A stretch of DNA of 64,000 nucleotides from Kingdonia uniflora (Eukaryota > Streptophyta > Magnoliopsida > Ranunculales > Circaeasteraceae). The translations under genes and the position numbers were made by a program. The stretch lies in assembly GCA_014058105.1 (NCBI GenBank), contig JACGCM010002659.1:3534001-3598000 (forward strand), written 5' to 3'. Below are positions 44,800 to 57,057 of this stretch, piece by piece (within the stretch, counting starts at the first letter, position 1; every line of letters begins with the position of its first letter). The notes under the pieces were generated by a model. That model was not told the DNA's origin, did no database searches, and worked only from the letters and a program-made list of their open reading frames with translations.

Positions 44800-45260
44800 A
44801 TGTCAAGTTTCCTTATCATGACGTACTGGTTATCATGGTAAAGATTAAGAAAATTTTCATACATACAATGATGATTGATACTGGTAGCGGTATTAAATTC
44901 TCTTTCAGAGTACGATCGAGTAGTTGGGATTGGCCGATCAAGTTATTCCAAACGACATCGATATCAGTGGCTTTAATGGTTCCAAGGAAGAATGAGTGGG
45001 CAAGATCATCTTACCTATCACCGCCGGACCAGCCACAATCAATGTCGTATTCTACATCATCAACGTTAAATCTTGTTATCTCAGGATTATGGGCCGCTGT
45101 TGGATCCACAACATGGAAGTAATCACTTCCACGTAACATCAAGTACTCAAGCACAATGGTGGCATCTACAAAATCAAAGGCATCCAAAAGCTCCCTCGGG
45201 CTTGTAAAATTGCCATTTATGCCATTCGTGATACATCTGACAAATATGTTGTATAGCAAT
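44800..45260 (+). pseudogene. Aspartic protease remnant of B
   Basis: DTGSG is intact at 44877-44891. In other frames follow the protease tail motifs (GRCWIHNMEVI; HNGGIYKIKG). Confidence 0.75.
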
Positions 45261-45357
45261 TATAGAAAGTTGGTCACATCGATGACCAGCCTTCAATAGA
45301 AGAACCTAGAGAGTACATAGACATTGATGGACCCAACAGTGGTACTTATATTTATAT

Positions 45358-45984
45358 TGTAGGGGCCTATCCCTCAATTTTACTCAAATCGAGCTGCCTT
45401 CAGTTCAAATTATCTCCATGTCAGACTCATGCATTTTCCATACAACTTCCCCAGTCAGCATTGCCACATAACAAACTGATAAAGAACGTGGGTCGAGCTT
45501 AAACCGAAAAACTTAAACAAGTCAAAGCCACCTATCTCTCTCAAACTCAACAATTACTAAGTCAACCGCCACTAGCCACATTTTTGGGAAAACGTGTTTC
45601 ATCATGATGAAGAATTATGGAAGAGGCTTATATAAAGTAAAAGTTCCATAAGAGATAGGGACAGAGAATTATATCAGAAAAAGGCGCGAGAAATCACCAA
45701 GAAAATTATACTTTCTAAGATTCTTGAGACTTCAAAGTTCTTACTTGCAAGATCAAGCATTTCTAAATCTAGAGATTACTTGTAATAAGATATCAACAAC
45801 CTCAAGCAATAAAAGTTACTATTACGCAAATCTTCAACCCGAGGTCATGGTTTTTTACCTATTCATTTGTTTTCCACGCTAAACACCTGCGTCATTTCTT
45901 ATTTTATATTAGATTTTATCACAGGTATTTTGGTGTAAGAGCTAATTCTAAGCCACTTCAAGCTCACAGAATTAGGCCATTACA
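45358..45984 (+). repeat. 5' LTR of C
   Basis: It begins TGTAGGGGCCTATCCCTCAA and ends GGCCATTACA. TATATAAA lies at 45629-45636. Confidence 0.9.
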
Positions 45985-46062
45985 TTTGGCACCATTTGTG
46001 GGAAAGAGATTTTTTCCATGATATCCTAAGGTATTCAGTCATTCTACTACAACATTTCAATC

Positions 46063-46440
46063 ATGGCCGCATCCAGGTGACCAGCAGCCAAAATCTAGCT
46101 TGACTCCTTAGTTGAGTTGGAATAACTTACAGAATTAAGGGCGCCATACTAAAATAGAGAAACATACTGAACTCGAACGACAGTTAACTCTCGCTGAGAG
46201 CTCCATAAGAAGGAGCTCAGCGCCGAACGACAAGCTCGTTTGACAATACTCAAACAATATGAAGATCAAATGACAATAACGTAGACTACCTTGCAAGCTC
46301 TGCAGAACACTTAGCAGGCACTTCCAGCACGAGATCGCGATCAGGTGTTAGAAGCCTCCCAGATTTCTGTACTAGAAAGATTAGGACCTCATGGAGCCAC
46401 CTGTAAAGCTATTTCCAAAAAGATTGGGACCTTATTCACT
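46063..46440 (+). pseudogene. gag stub of C
   Basis: ATG at 46063 (MAAS) aligns with the gag starts of A and B. It is readable to RLGPHGATCKAISK at 46380-46415, beyond which the sequence jumps to the RT-RNase H linker (KLAGKIAAINHFASKLSDRC). Confidence 0.7.
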
Positions 46441-46469
46441 CAAACGATCTCTAAAAATGATAAAAGACG

Positions 46470-46990
46470 GTCGGAAACTTGCCGGCAAGATTGCCGCTAT
46501 CAACCATTTTGCTTCAAAATTATCAGACCGCTGTCATATGCTATTTCTATTAATCCGCAGTTCTACTAAACGAGGAAAAGTTTAGCCAAATACAGAGGTT
46601 CAATGGACATCAGAATGTCAAGTAGCTTTTTAGGATCTCAAAACTTATTTAGGGAGGTCTCCTATCATGAGTACCACAATCGTTAATGAGGAACTGATTA
46701 TCTACCTAGCAGTTACAGGTACTTCACTCAGCTCGGTTCTCATTCGACTTGAAGGGAGAATTAAGAAACTAGTCTACTTCATCAACAAAACCCTCACTCC
46801 AGCAGAAACGAGGTAATCTAAAATCAAAAAGCTTCTTCTCACTCTTATTTATACTTCATAGAAACTCAAGCATTACTTCCAAGCTCATTCAGTCAAAGTC
46901 ATGACGAACTTCGGGAAGTTCAATCCGAGAAAGAAAAGTCAAGGAGAGTATAACAATGGTCAGTTAGTTTGGGAGAACATGATCTCAAGT
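46470..46990 (+). pseudogene. First RNase H remnant of C
   Basis: STTIVNEELIIYLAVTGTS, LVYFINKTLTPAET and KVMTNFGKFNPRKKS (normally TNYPL..VL) are seen across frame changes and stops. Confidence 0.7.
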
Positions 46991-47119
46991 TCGAACAACG
47001 TCATTCTGAAAAGGGCAGGCTATGGCCGATTTCCTCGTGAATTTTCCAGTGGAAGATCCCGAGTGGGAAGAGCACAATCCTGACCTTATAGAGGAAGTTA
47101 CAGAAGATCCATCCCCCAA

Positions 47120-47560
47120 AACATTTAACAAACGAGCTGAATGGATTTTACGAAAGGGATGAAGACTTCTTACAGATGGATCAGCATGACCCGCAGGGTC
47201 AGGAATTGGAATCGTATTTATTACCCTTCCAACGATAGAATTGAGAAATCAATCCACCTAGATTTTGAGGCCTCAAATAATGTCATCGAATACAAAGCTC
47301 TCACTCATGGACTCAATCTCACTTTCAAGCTCGGTGTCCACGAACTCTCAGTTTACACAGATTTACTACTCATCGTCCACCATTACTCAAAGCAGTACAA
47401 GAAAAATGATAAGATGATCGAATACGCAGCCCTCGTTGCAGATAAGATGAGCATGTTTATGCAAGCAACTCTCGATTATCTTCCTCAAGGTGAAAACAGG
47501 CGCGCCGATTCCTTGGCATATCTAGTCGGGGTCTTAGGCACAGAAGCTCGAAATCTCCAG
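47120..47560 (+). pseudogene. Second, archaeal-type RNase H (aRH) of C
   Basis: LLTDGSA is at the start; after a shift come FEASNNVIEYKALTHGLNLT, HELSVYTDLLLIVHHYSKQY, MIEYAALVADKMSMFMQATL and YLPQGENRRADSLAYL. A second RNase H after the RT-linked one is a hallmark of Tat-lineage elements. It is almost fully open at 47141-47728 apart from the shifted N-terminus. Confidence 0.85.
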
Positions 47561-47759
47561 ATCAAAGTGATTACAACCCCCAGCATTGATCACATTTTTG
47601 TATGCACGATCAACACTGGGGGGGATAAAGGGGGAGATGACGACTGGCGAAAGCCTTTCTTAGTTTATCTCGGTATCAATAACAAATGTGAAGGACCACT
47701 TCCAGCAGACCCGAAGGAGCGCCGATAGCTGATAGATAAATTGAAGCGCTACGAAATCA

Positions 47760-48885
47760 AAACGATATTTTATACTGCCATTCAGTCATGGGGTCTTACC
47801 TCAAATGCCTCTCCAAACAAAAAGTGGACTGCGAACTACACGAAGGGACTTGTGGCTCCCATGTCGTAGGTCGATCACTGGCAAACAGAGCCATTACACA
47901 AGGAGTATTCTGGCCTGGCATGTACAAGCAAGCAGAAGAATACTTACTCAAATGTGATACATGTCAACGACATGGACAGATAATACGCGCCCCTGCGCTC
48001 GAACTTTATGCAAGCAAGGTGTTTTGGCATTTCAAAAGGTGGGCACTCAATATTGTCGGTAATTTTCCTAATTCTCCAGGTAACCGTCGCCACCTCCTCG
48101 TAGCTACCAATTATTTTACAAAATGAGTAGAAGCAGTTCCACTCTGCCGAACCAGAGAAGAAGAGATCATCTATTTTATCTGGGAACACATTATCACTCA
48201 CTTTGGGCACCCGCACCTAATTCGTATCGATAACGGGCCTCAATTCGTTAGAAAAAAAGTCGTGTCTTTCCTCAACCAATACAATATCATCCATTCACTA
48301 TCCAATCCCTACTACCCTCAAGGCAATGGCCAAGCCAAAATCACCAACAAAACCATCATAGATGGTATCATAAAATGGCTATACTCATAGAAAAAAGGGA
48401 ATTGGGTCTGCGAACTGCTTCATATCTTATGGGCATATTACACTACTCTACGTCAGTCAACAGGCTGCACTCCATTCCTCTTTGCATATGGTATCGAGGC
48501 TGTCATTCTTTTTGAATATCATCATCCAGTCAAAGATCACGAGCTAACTAATGAAGAAAATGAGTTCGAATTGCCTTGCAACCTCAATTGGATCGATGAA
48601 ACCAGGGAATGCGCCGTCGCTAACCTAGGTAGATATCACCATATGTTAGCCAGTTCGTACAATAAGCGAGTCAGGAGCCGTACCTTCCAAATCAATAATC
48701 TCGTCCACAGAGAGATACCTTAACACCGCAAAAAGCCTCACGTTGGGAAACTAGCAGATAATTGGGAGTGTCCATTCCTTATCACAGGTCTCTCAGGCCT
48801 GGGATCATATTACCTTATGACAGAAGAGGGAGTCCACATTTTGAGTCCTTGGAACAGTAGGCGACTGAAACGATACTATCGCTAA
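47760..48885 (+). pseudogene. Integrase remnant of C
   Basis: The zinc-binding domain is present (LHEGTCGSHVVGRSLANRAI; CDTCQRHGQ). The core has LLVATNYFTK, where the first catalytic aspartate is now asparagine. RIDNGPQFV keeps the second. NGQAKITNK has lysine in place of glutamate. It ends with LKRYYR and a stop at 48883-48885. Confidence 0.88.
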
Positions 48886-49027
48886 GTCCCTCACTATTCT
48901 ATTCTAATTTCTCATCTTTTTCATTCCAAAAGTGAGATTTTCATCTCCATCCAATGTACATCCTTTTTTGGAATTTAATGAAATTTTTCTCCATACATCT
49001 CTTCTTCTTATTTAAGGCAAATATCAT

Positions 49028-49605
49028 TTTTTTTTTTTTATATATGAAGAGATATAAAATAAGAGGGGCACATAAAACTTGACCTCATATTAGTAGATGA
49101 ACATCAATGTCTAATAGCAGCAACCCCTAATTTTTCAAGAAAATAAGAGGCTCTTATGTGTTTAGGTATAAAGATAACAGACCAAAAGAGAAAATGTTGT
49201 TGTACACTGCCCAACTTGGAGAATCTATCTGCTGAACCATTACCTTCCCTGTATGCATGTACCATGATGATCTGTAGCTCCTCGCTAAGCTGCAATACCA
49301 TTTCCCTATTGCTTAAAACTTTCTGGGACACAAGCTTCTATGTATATACCACTTGACTATTACCTCAGCATCCATTTCAACCATAAGTGGAAACCAGTGA
49401 TTTACTTTGCATAGGATTAGGCCATTAAGTAGCCCATATAACTCACCTACCCAACTTCATTCCTCCATGCGAATCTTTTATGATACCTTTAGCACCATAT
49501 AATCCTGTACATAGTGAGGAGCCATCAGTATTTAATTTGAACCACCCGGATGACGGTGCTTGTCATTTCACAACCAGTTTGAGTCAGTGTTTGATTGTAG
49601 ACAAT
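49028..49605 (-). mobile_element. 5'-truncated LINE inserted in C
   Basis: The minus strand encodes the RNase H start SSGWFKLNTDGSSLC (about 49555), GAKGIIKDSHGG, and the end HAYREGNGSADRFSKLGS (near 49225). It finishes in an A tail seen as a T run at 49029-49040 on the plus strand. The 5' border is about 49605. It is absent from A and B, so it came after C. Confidence 0.78.
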
Positions 49606-49619
49606 ACATAGATTAAAGC

Positions 49620-49985
49620 ATAGATAATACTAGCTTTCAATCGACCTCATATCAGTTAAATCAAGAATACACTTGGTTTGGCTGACTCTACTAAATCTCC
49701 TACAATTAAGGCAAGGTAAAACTTGTCTTCAATCAAAGGACTCTACCAGACATAAGATAAAGCAAAGGTAAAACTAGCTTTCATCTCTTTCAATATGTTT
49801 GCAGCATTCTATACGTTAAATCAAGAATACACTTGGTTTGACTGACTCTACTTCACTCCGAGATTAAAACAAAGATGATACTAATTTTTAATCGAAGAGC
49901 TACTCCAGACATAAGATAAAGCATAGGTAAAACTAGATTTCATCTCTCAACTTTTCTAGGGAACATTTTATTTCATTTTCAGGTT
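49620..49985 (+). repeat. Two tandem ~160-bp units in C, homologous to the A array
   Basis: AAATCAAGAATACACTTGGT recurs at 49658 and 49818. CCAGACATAAGATAAAGCA recurs in both units. It lies between integrase and the antisense gene, as in A. Confidence 0.8.
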
Positions 49986-50126
49986 AACATACAACAACTA
50001 CAATGGAGTTTTTTCTGTTATTAGGATATTAGTTACGCTTCCCACTACAACAGAAGATCGACTAGCCATGAATTCTCTAGCTTGAGTAGTCACAATAATC
50101 CTGCCCTGCTCTATCGACTCAGCAGG

Positions 50127-53100
50127 TCAAAGGCTTAGATCTATCCCCATAGAACTTGTACAATCTCCTCGATCTATATTAACCTTGCAGATACATTCCT
50201 TTTTTACGATACAGGCAAACAAGGTATCTCTCTCTAACTCATGCCTTTTTACTTCTTCCACCAAATAAGCAATTATCGCCTTCAGCAATTCTGAATGCGA
50301 GGCATGAGTCACAACTGAGTGAGAAAAGACCGACCTCGACCTCTGTAGGCGATCTTCTAACCTTTTGTACCACATTTTTTGCCTTTCTATTTCCTTGTCA
50401 ATTCGATCTGTAAAAGTAATGTTCTCTGCAGATTTTTCATCAGCTTTAGTTGATTCAGCTCGATTAATTGCCTTCAAATTAGCCACCTGAGCATGAAGGA
50501 CACCAATCTCAGTGTGCGGTTCTTCCACATCTGGAATGTTCTTTAACAACTCCACTTTGTCCTTTATCACAATGTCCTTCGACATAAAAACACTCTCTAA
50601 CCATTTTTCCCTTATAAGAGTAGTGTTCGGCTTTATTTGAGACTCATGTAATTGCTTAACTCCTTTATGCATAGTCCCTTGAATTTGATCAACCTCCCCC
50701 TCCAGATCCTTTATTCAAGCTGATAAGCTAACGACGTCCCCTTGAACAAGAGAAACTCTGGCATCATTCTTATTTTTCTTCGAGCGCTCCCCAGCCTCGA
50801 CGTTCTTGGTACGCAAGTTGACCTGCTTCAATTCAGCCTTCAGCTGTACCACCCTTTCATTCAACTCACTGTATTTTCGTTGAACCGTCCGAAATTCCAT
50901 ATCCTTTGCAAAAAAAAGTTGTAGTCAATTGCTTAGCTGCAATTTCAGACACATAAAGATCATCTCGAGCTGTCTTTAGCTCGCCCTCTTTATCGACTAA
51001 TTTTTTCTTCAGTCACCCCAGCTAATTCTTATTATTCGCCATATCAGTTCGAATTCTCTCTCGATTACTCTGTTCATTAAAAAAATTATTTCTCAAACCG
51101 GCTACCGACTGAGTTAAACTGTCCTCTGATCTTTCTAAAGCCTTTATACGGTAAGGGCTAAGTCAGCCTCCCTGCTCTTAACCATCAGTGCATCATTCTG
51201 GCTTTGAGTTTCGTTGCATGTTCTGTTAACTCCTCGAGCTCTTTTTTCCCCCTCTCAATTTCAGCATCCTTCTCCTCAATCTGCCAAGTTAGATAGATTG
51301 CGGTCTGGGTCGCCTCAACAAACATTAAGTGTACCTTCACATGATGATCTTCTCTAACCTCATTCGCCTCTCTCATCCTATCAAACTCCTCTGTAAATTC
51401 TTGGTTACATTGGCAAACATCATCTTTGCGCAAGCGAGCTAACTCCAATTCGACCTGTACATTACAGAAACATTGTATCAAGTTTGATTCAGAACAATCA
51501 ACATATGGCACATTTCTAACAAGATATCTATTTTTTGATATCTACAGTGTAAAACTACTTCTTAACTTAAGGTCGAAGTACAATCTCAGATGGATGCTTC
51601 ATAACATATACTTCCAAGTTTAAGGTACACATTCTCTATCTTTTAGTATGCCTTAATCTAAAATCTTTTATGCGCACCATTCCGATGCCGTTTGCCCTTA
51701 AATCGGTAATGTTCTTTTTTGGTCTATCTCTGCACTGTATTTATTACTTTGTAGCTCTATACTAATGAAGCATACAAATTAAATATTTCTTGCTCTATTC
51801 TAACCTGCAGGGACGCTGAGGTCTCTCTCTCCTTAGCAAGCTCAACCTCTAAATCTGTTATTTTGAGGTGTATGTCCTTATGTACCTACTGCAAGGTTTA
51901 CAAAATGACTTAGCCTACATAATTCTATCCAACATATATCTAGTCACTTTACAAACATTCCATAATATTCATAAAATCATAGTGTCATACATTATCCTAC
52001 CTTCTCAGTTTCTACCTATGGGCGTTCGTTATCATCCCCTTGGTTATTCCTCGTCGTCTGAGAAGACATACCATCCAGCCCATCAACGACCCCAGCAACA
52101 TCATCTTTGATCCCCTCATCCTCTACCTCCACATAGGTATCGGCCCTAATGGCATTCACCTCCTCTTCAGAATATCCTTTGGACATAAGGTGTCGCCCGA
52201 GCCTGTCATGCTCAGCTACCACCTCCTCAAAATCTATTTTTGCGGTCGCCTGAAGCTCGTTAATCTTTACTACTTGGGAAGCCTTCAGGGCCTCCAGCCG
52301 CTTCCCTTCCTTGCTCAAATCAGACCTCAATCGAGCTACGTTCTTTTCGAGCTCGACCTTCTTCCTTGTAAGCTCAACTCTCTCCTCCTCGACCTTGAGG
52401 CATATTCCCTTCATCAACCGAGTAGCTTGTATAAAATTAAGCAAATTCAACCTTATTGTTTAACTCGAATCATAATACAAAATACATTATAAAAATACAT
52501 ACTCGAGCATATGAACCTACCATTTTGCTTAGTTCCTCCTCCCCGTGGAGAGCTGCCAGCCTGGCCTTCTCCTCAGCCACTTTCCAATCGTCCTCAAAAT
52601 AAAGTCGATCTTCTGCGACCTTTCCCCTCGATACTTCAGAAGGTTCAAGCCTTCTCTTTATTGCATTTTCTCCAACCTTACCACTTCCCAAGGTCCCAGG
52701 AGCCGTACGACACTTCAGCATTTACCTTTTGGGGAACCATTGAGCTAATTTGCCCGACATAATGTACTCAAGTAAACTTGTGTCCACTCTAGGGGACGTA
52801 GGCAAGCTCGCTCACCATTCCCCATCAGTCCCCTTCTTTTTGCTACCGTCAGCGTTCATCATTAGCCTTGTCGACTAAAATTTCTAAACTTTTTCAACTC
52901 GGCTGTTAACACGTTTCTTCTTGATAATGACAAGATCCTCCAATACAACCTCAAGCTTTGTCTCCTCTAAAGCAACTTTATCCAACACTGACTTTTTCCT
53001 CGTTACTTGTGATCTAGGACCTGTCATAAGCAAAACATCAAATATCAGTAAATAATGTACATTTCAACAACCAATCTCATACATTATCCATTGTTATACT

Positions 53101-54545
53101 TATGTTGTTTTACATATCTAAACAGAAGTTCCATGGCTTCTTCATTATCTCTCAGAAGGTAATCGCCCTTCACCCATATCACATTATCATTCCAAGTTCG
53201 ACCTGCTGAGTTCAAATTGAAGAAGCGAGGTCGAGTTGAGCTCACACAGAAACAAGCCCCTTCACTTGCACCATATTTTTTTACACCATAAAACTGTAAC
53301 AAATCCTCAGAGGATATCCTCATCTTTCTACCCTCACATTTCCACCGTATGCTCAAAGCTTCACAAACACTTATCACCTCCCACATGTTCCCATTCATCT
53401 GAATGGGACATACACCGATAAGATTCATAAACCCTTTGGCCATATTGCTAAGGGGAATACTCAACCCATACTCCAACTGGGACAGGTAACGTAAAAAACC
53501 CTCTGAAAGCTCACTCTGAACATTCCCATCAAAATATTCTAAAGAGATTGATTCCTCTATACCCCTATCCCTTATCTCCTGATCCAAATCAGCTAGCAGA
53601 TAAAAATATTCATCTCCCGTTACTACAGTATAACTCCTAAATTGACTACCGACATAATCAATACAGTTACCCCATATACCTCCTATAAAAGCCTTGGCTT
53701 TGCAAAACTTTTTGAATGCATCCGAGCGAGGGGGATAGGATACCAATTTTCAAGGAAAATCTAGAAATTGATCAACACCTACTTCTTCCTCACTTCCAGA
53801 TGCCCTGATCGCAGACTCAGTCGGCCGACCAGAGGTCGATGCCTCACTTGCAGGGGAATTCCTCATATCAACTATAGGAAAGGATTTTTATCCAAACAAT
53901 ACTCCTCACGATTTGACCTACACACAGGTCCAGTTATCTATAATTATCATTTTATATACGTCAACCACATTCAAATATATTTCATATATCATATACAAAC
54001 AGATTCTCATAGATTACTATAAATAGTAATTAATCACTTTTTCTAGTAATACAAATTGATCTTCAAAAGCACATATACACATAACATATCATCTACTAAC
54101 CTTCTATGTCAGAACGAGAATCCGAGGTAGCGTCGTATCCTTTTCTCACCACGTTGTTGTATAACCACCTTCGCAATTCAGACTCAGCAACTCTCTCACT
54201 ATTTGACTGAGGGTTCCTTTCGTTCAAATCTCCACAAATTTTTGTGCTATTTTTACCTCTCTTCTTTCTTCCTCTCTCACTGCTCATCAAATTTCCAGAA
54301 GTTGATAAACGTTTAGTTGATGAAGATAAGGCAGTATTTATATTTTCTCTCTCTAACTGTTGGCAGTTATTGAGCCTCGCACGAGCCATCCTCAGTTTTG
54401 AAACTGAGACATCTCTTCCACTATCCATGTCAGATGTCTTGTACCTTTTTGATAAAAACGTCTTCCCATCATTATTCTTTCCCTTATATTTTATTCTATT
54501 TTTATTTTTCTTTTCTAAATTTTCCTCTGACATAACCACACTCAT
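50127..54545 (-). pseudogene. Antisense multi-exon gene of C (aORF3): Transposase_28-like domain plus coiled coil
   Basis: Best preserved copy. Minus-strand exons: a 54101-54545, b about 53104-53917, c 52521-53020, d 52001-52425, e 51805-51885, f 50127-51454. Introns are about 80-350 bp with GT-AG ends, as in A and B. Exon a is basic and serine-rich. Exon b is open for 220 codons: YPPRSDAFKKFCKAKAFIGG, DRGIEESISLEYFDG, LEYGLSIPLSNMAKGFMNLI and AGRTWNDNVIWVKGDYLL. This pattern resembles the putative gypsy-type transposon (Transposase_28) domain. Exons d-f are a heptad-rich coiled coil (for example EELQ, LEKNVARLRSDLSKEGKRLE). Exon f ends in a charged tail. The donor after exon b reads ATAAGT instead of GTAAGT, and a few stops occur. 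The function is unknown. Confidence 0.75.
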
Positions 54546-54959
54546 AATGACTCACTTTTACAAGAAATCAAGTTTTCACAACTTTTCCACAATAAACAAA
54601 TCAAAACTCCTTGTTTTTTTTTCTGTAAGTGTTTCTTCTTCTACTCTTATAATAGCAATGACATCATTTCCAAAGCTCCCATAACAAAAATTCAAATATT
54701 TTTAAAATTTGTTTTTACACAACAGTTACAAACAAAATTCACAAAATGGAGGATCAATTCAACAATAATTACTTTTAATTTATTCAAACTCAAGCAATTA
54801 CATTCTGTCACTCCTGTTTTTACATTTCGCTCCGTTAACCTCACATATAATTACATCTAAAACATCATTGATGACCTGGGGAACCGCATTCTACCGGTAA
54901 ACCTACCGCGATCCTCGCATCCTTAAATTTGATCTCAACCTCAGCAATCAATCCCACCA

Positions 54960-55193
54960 CCTCTTCTCGATCTGCAGGATCTACCACCAGTTCGTGAAAA
55001 AATACCTCATAAAAAAGTGTGCATACTCAAGTTCCCTATACATTGAATCTAGACCTTCGAGCTGACACTCCCTCACTGGCAACTCAGCATCAAAACCTAA
55101 CTGCCCAAAAATTATCCCCTGTACTTCAGCGATCTTTATTGCCAATCATCCTTCAACAGTATAACGGCCCCTCTGGGATCGAGTACGCACCAT
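54960..55193 (-). pseudogene. Antisense ORF 2 of C (aORF2)
   Basis: It starts MVRTRSQRGRYTVEG at 55193, with a stop at codon 16, and continues with IKIAEVQ, VRECQLEGLDSMYRELEYAH. It is homologous to 37643-37843 in A. Confidence 0.5.
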
Positions 55194-56193
55194 TCTTAAA
55201 TATTCCCCAGATTCAAAACTTGTTGTACCCTTATTTATACATTTTTACTACCAATTCCTCACATAACGTGATATTATCCTTATATCTCGTAATAGAACCA
55301 TGATAACTTAAGAGTAGTTAGTTGAACATATCTCTTCTTATCGAGCTCAGTCATTCCATATCTCTTCCTATCGAGCTCGGGTCAGATCGAACTCAATCGT
55401 TTAAATATGATATTCTAAAAGTGCACTCTGCGTGATCGATTCTTCATTATAAAACTTCTATAATTTTTTTCCTCTCCCACAATTACAGTACACAGGTCGA
55501 TTCATATCTACCTCTTTACACTTATTTTCCTTTTTTATATGCAACTCTCTAATCAGTTCGATCATTACGAATACTTAACTTTTTGCCCTCATACATGTCA
55601 TTTCGTACAATATTCTAAAGTCTTCGCATAACTCGATTTCTAGAGTTATTCTATTTTTATATCAGCACGAAGATTGGATAACAAAATTTATTCATCTCAA
55701 ATTCGATTACAAGTATTTTTACAAATAACAAGTTTTTCAAGTACTCAACATCAGGTACTTTATAGATAACAAGTCTTTCATGTACTCAGCATCAGGTACT
55801 TTACAGATAATAACTTTTTCAAGTCTTTTTACTGCTAACAAGTCTTTTAGGCACTCTGAAGCTTTAAAATCTTCAGTTTGTTCTACTTCAGTAATCTTTC
55901 ACCCTGATGCAAAGCAAAAATTATAAACCACGAGTATCCTCCCTTCCATGAGTTTGGTCGAAGTCTAGATGAACTTCAAATGGAAACTATGAAAGCAAGA
56001 GACTCAGTGCTTGAACCAACTCTTCAAACTGAAGGTCTTCTTAGTGCAAAGTGATGAAGGAAGTGCAGAAGCAAATTTCCACTCTCCGTCTTCCTCTTCC
56101 ACTACCATCACCGCCTCTTCTATAACCTCTACCCCCGCAGAGTTGATAGAGATGAAGAGGGCCCGACCTTAGAATCTAGAATGACACAAAAGA
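55194..56193. other. 3' region of C between antisense ORFs
   Basis: AT-rich, with no gene seen. Several short repeats of TTTTTCAAGT/ACTTTACAGATAACAAG occur at 55715-55860, and short CGAGCTC-containing repeats at 55338-55395. Confidence 0.5.
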
Positions 56194-56538
56194 TTAGCGT
56201 AACTGCGGTCCAATCCCAGCATCTGTCTCCCCGTCCTTGTCCTCTGCAAGGATGCGGGGACAAACCCAACACTGCTCGTCTGTTAAGACAACGTGGTGAA
56301 ACCACCATCTATAGTAAAACTCTTCTTCAACTTCAACCGCTTCGTTCATCGACAATCTTCGGTACGTCAGAGGAATAGGAGCAGGTATAGGATCCTCCAA
56401 GGACTGATCCCCGAAAAACTTCAACTTTAACCTCTGCATTTCAGACGTGATTCTCTCTTCTAGCACCATTCTATGGGTCATCACCATCTTCAAAACTTGT
56501 AGAAGATTTTGTACAGAACAAGCATACTTTGTAAACAA
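56194..56538 (-). CDS. Antisense ORF 1 of C (aORF1)
   Basis: It is open for 114 codons; the conserved part starts at about 56487 (MVMTHRMVLEERITSEMQ). LKLKFFGDQSLEDPIPAPIP, LTYRRLSMNEAVEVEEEFYY and RWWFHHVVLTDEQCWVC align with A. The function is unknown. Confidence 0.5.
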   Translation of the reverse strand: MFTKYACSVQNLLQVLKMVMTHRMVLEERITSEMQRLKLKFFGDQSLEDPIPAPIPLTYRRLSMNEAVEVEEEFYYRWWFHHVVLTDEQCWVCPRILAEDKDGETDAGIGPQLR

Positions 56539-57002
56539 ACCTCGATATAGGTACTATTTATATAACCCTATATTTATTATGCAGGTACGTTTTCCCAAAC
56601 GTCATCATTCAATACAGACGAAACGCTTTAAACCCTAAATGTCACATACATCAAATTTCCATCAACATTCAATGCACGAACATCACCCCTTAACACGCGC
56701 ATTTCCCATACAGTCAAGCACCATCATTACTTCCATCACAGTTAAATTTTTAACCCATAAACCCAAGAAAACCTCGGTATAGGTGCTATTTATATAACCC
56801 AATATTTATTATACATGTACGTTTTCCCAAACGTCATCATTCAATACAGACGAAATGCTTCAAACCCTAAACGTCACATACATCAAATTACCATCAGCAT
56901 TCAATGCATGAACATCAACCCTTAACACGCGCATTTTCCATACAATCAAGCACCATCATTACTTCCATCACAGTCAAATTTCCAGCCCAAATACCCATAA
57001 AC
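56539..57002. repeat. 232-bp tandem duplication covering the antisense promoter of C
   Basis: Units 56539-56770 and 56771-57002 both contain the antisense TATA motif, GTACGTTTTCCCAAACGTCA and CAAGCACCATCATTACTTCC. A has a single copy of this region. Confidence 0.9.
56555..56564 (-). promoter_or_regulatory. Antisense TATA box of C, proximal copy
   Basis: The minus strand reads TATATAAATA, upstream of aORF1. It is the equivalent of 39136-39145 in A, and a second copy lies at 56787-56796. Confidence 0.6.
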
Positions 57003-57045
57003 CCAAGAATTCTTTCTCAACCAAAGCCACTCGTGATTTCGGCTG

Positions 57046-57057
57046 CAAGGGGGCGAT
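57046..57057 (+). promoter_or_regulatory. Polypurine tract of C
   Basis: GCAAGGGGGCGAT directly before the 3' LTR start TGTAGGGGCC. Confidence 0.75.

Larger units (their letters stand above)
42565..45357 (+). mobile_element. Tat-like Ty3/gypsy retrotransposon B, left part
   Basis: A 5'-truncated LTR, primer region, gag and protease, interrupted at 45357/57690 by element C. The coding sense resumes at 57690 with GTKLVQ..., as in A (29580). B continues to the right edge of the window, and its 3' LTR is not seen. Confidence 0.85.

Noticed and set aside
50742..54684. Plus-strand frames in the 3' region of C
   Set aside because: Reverse of the antisense exons; same reasoning as for A.
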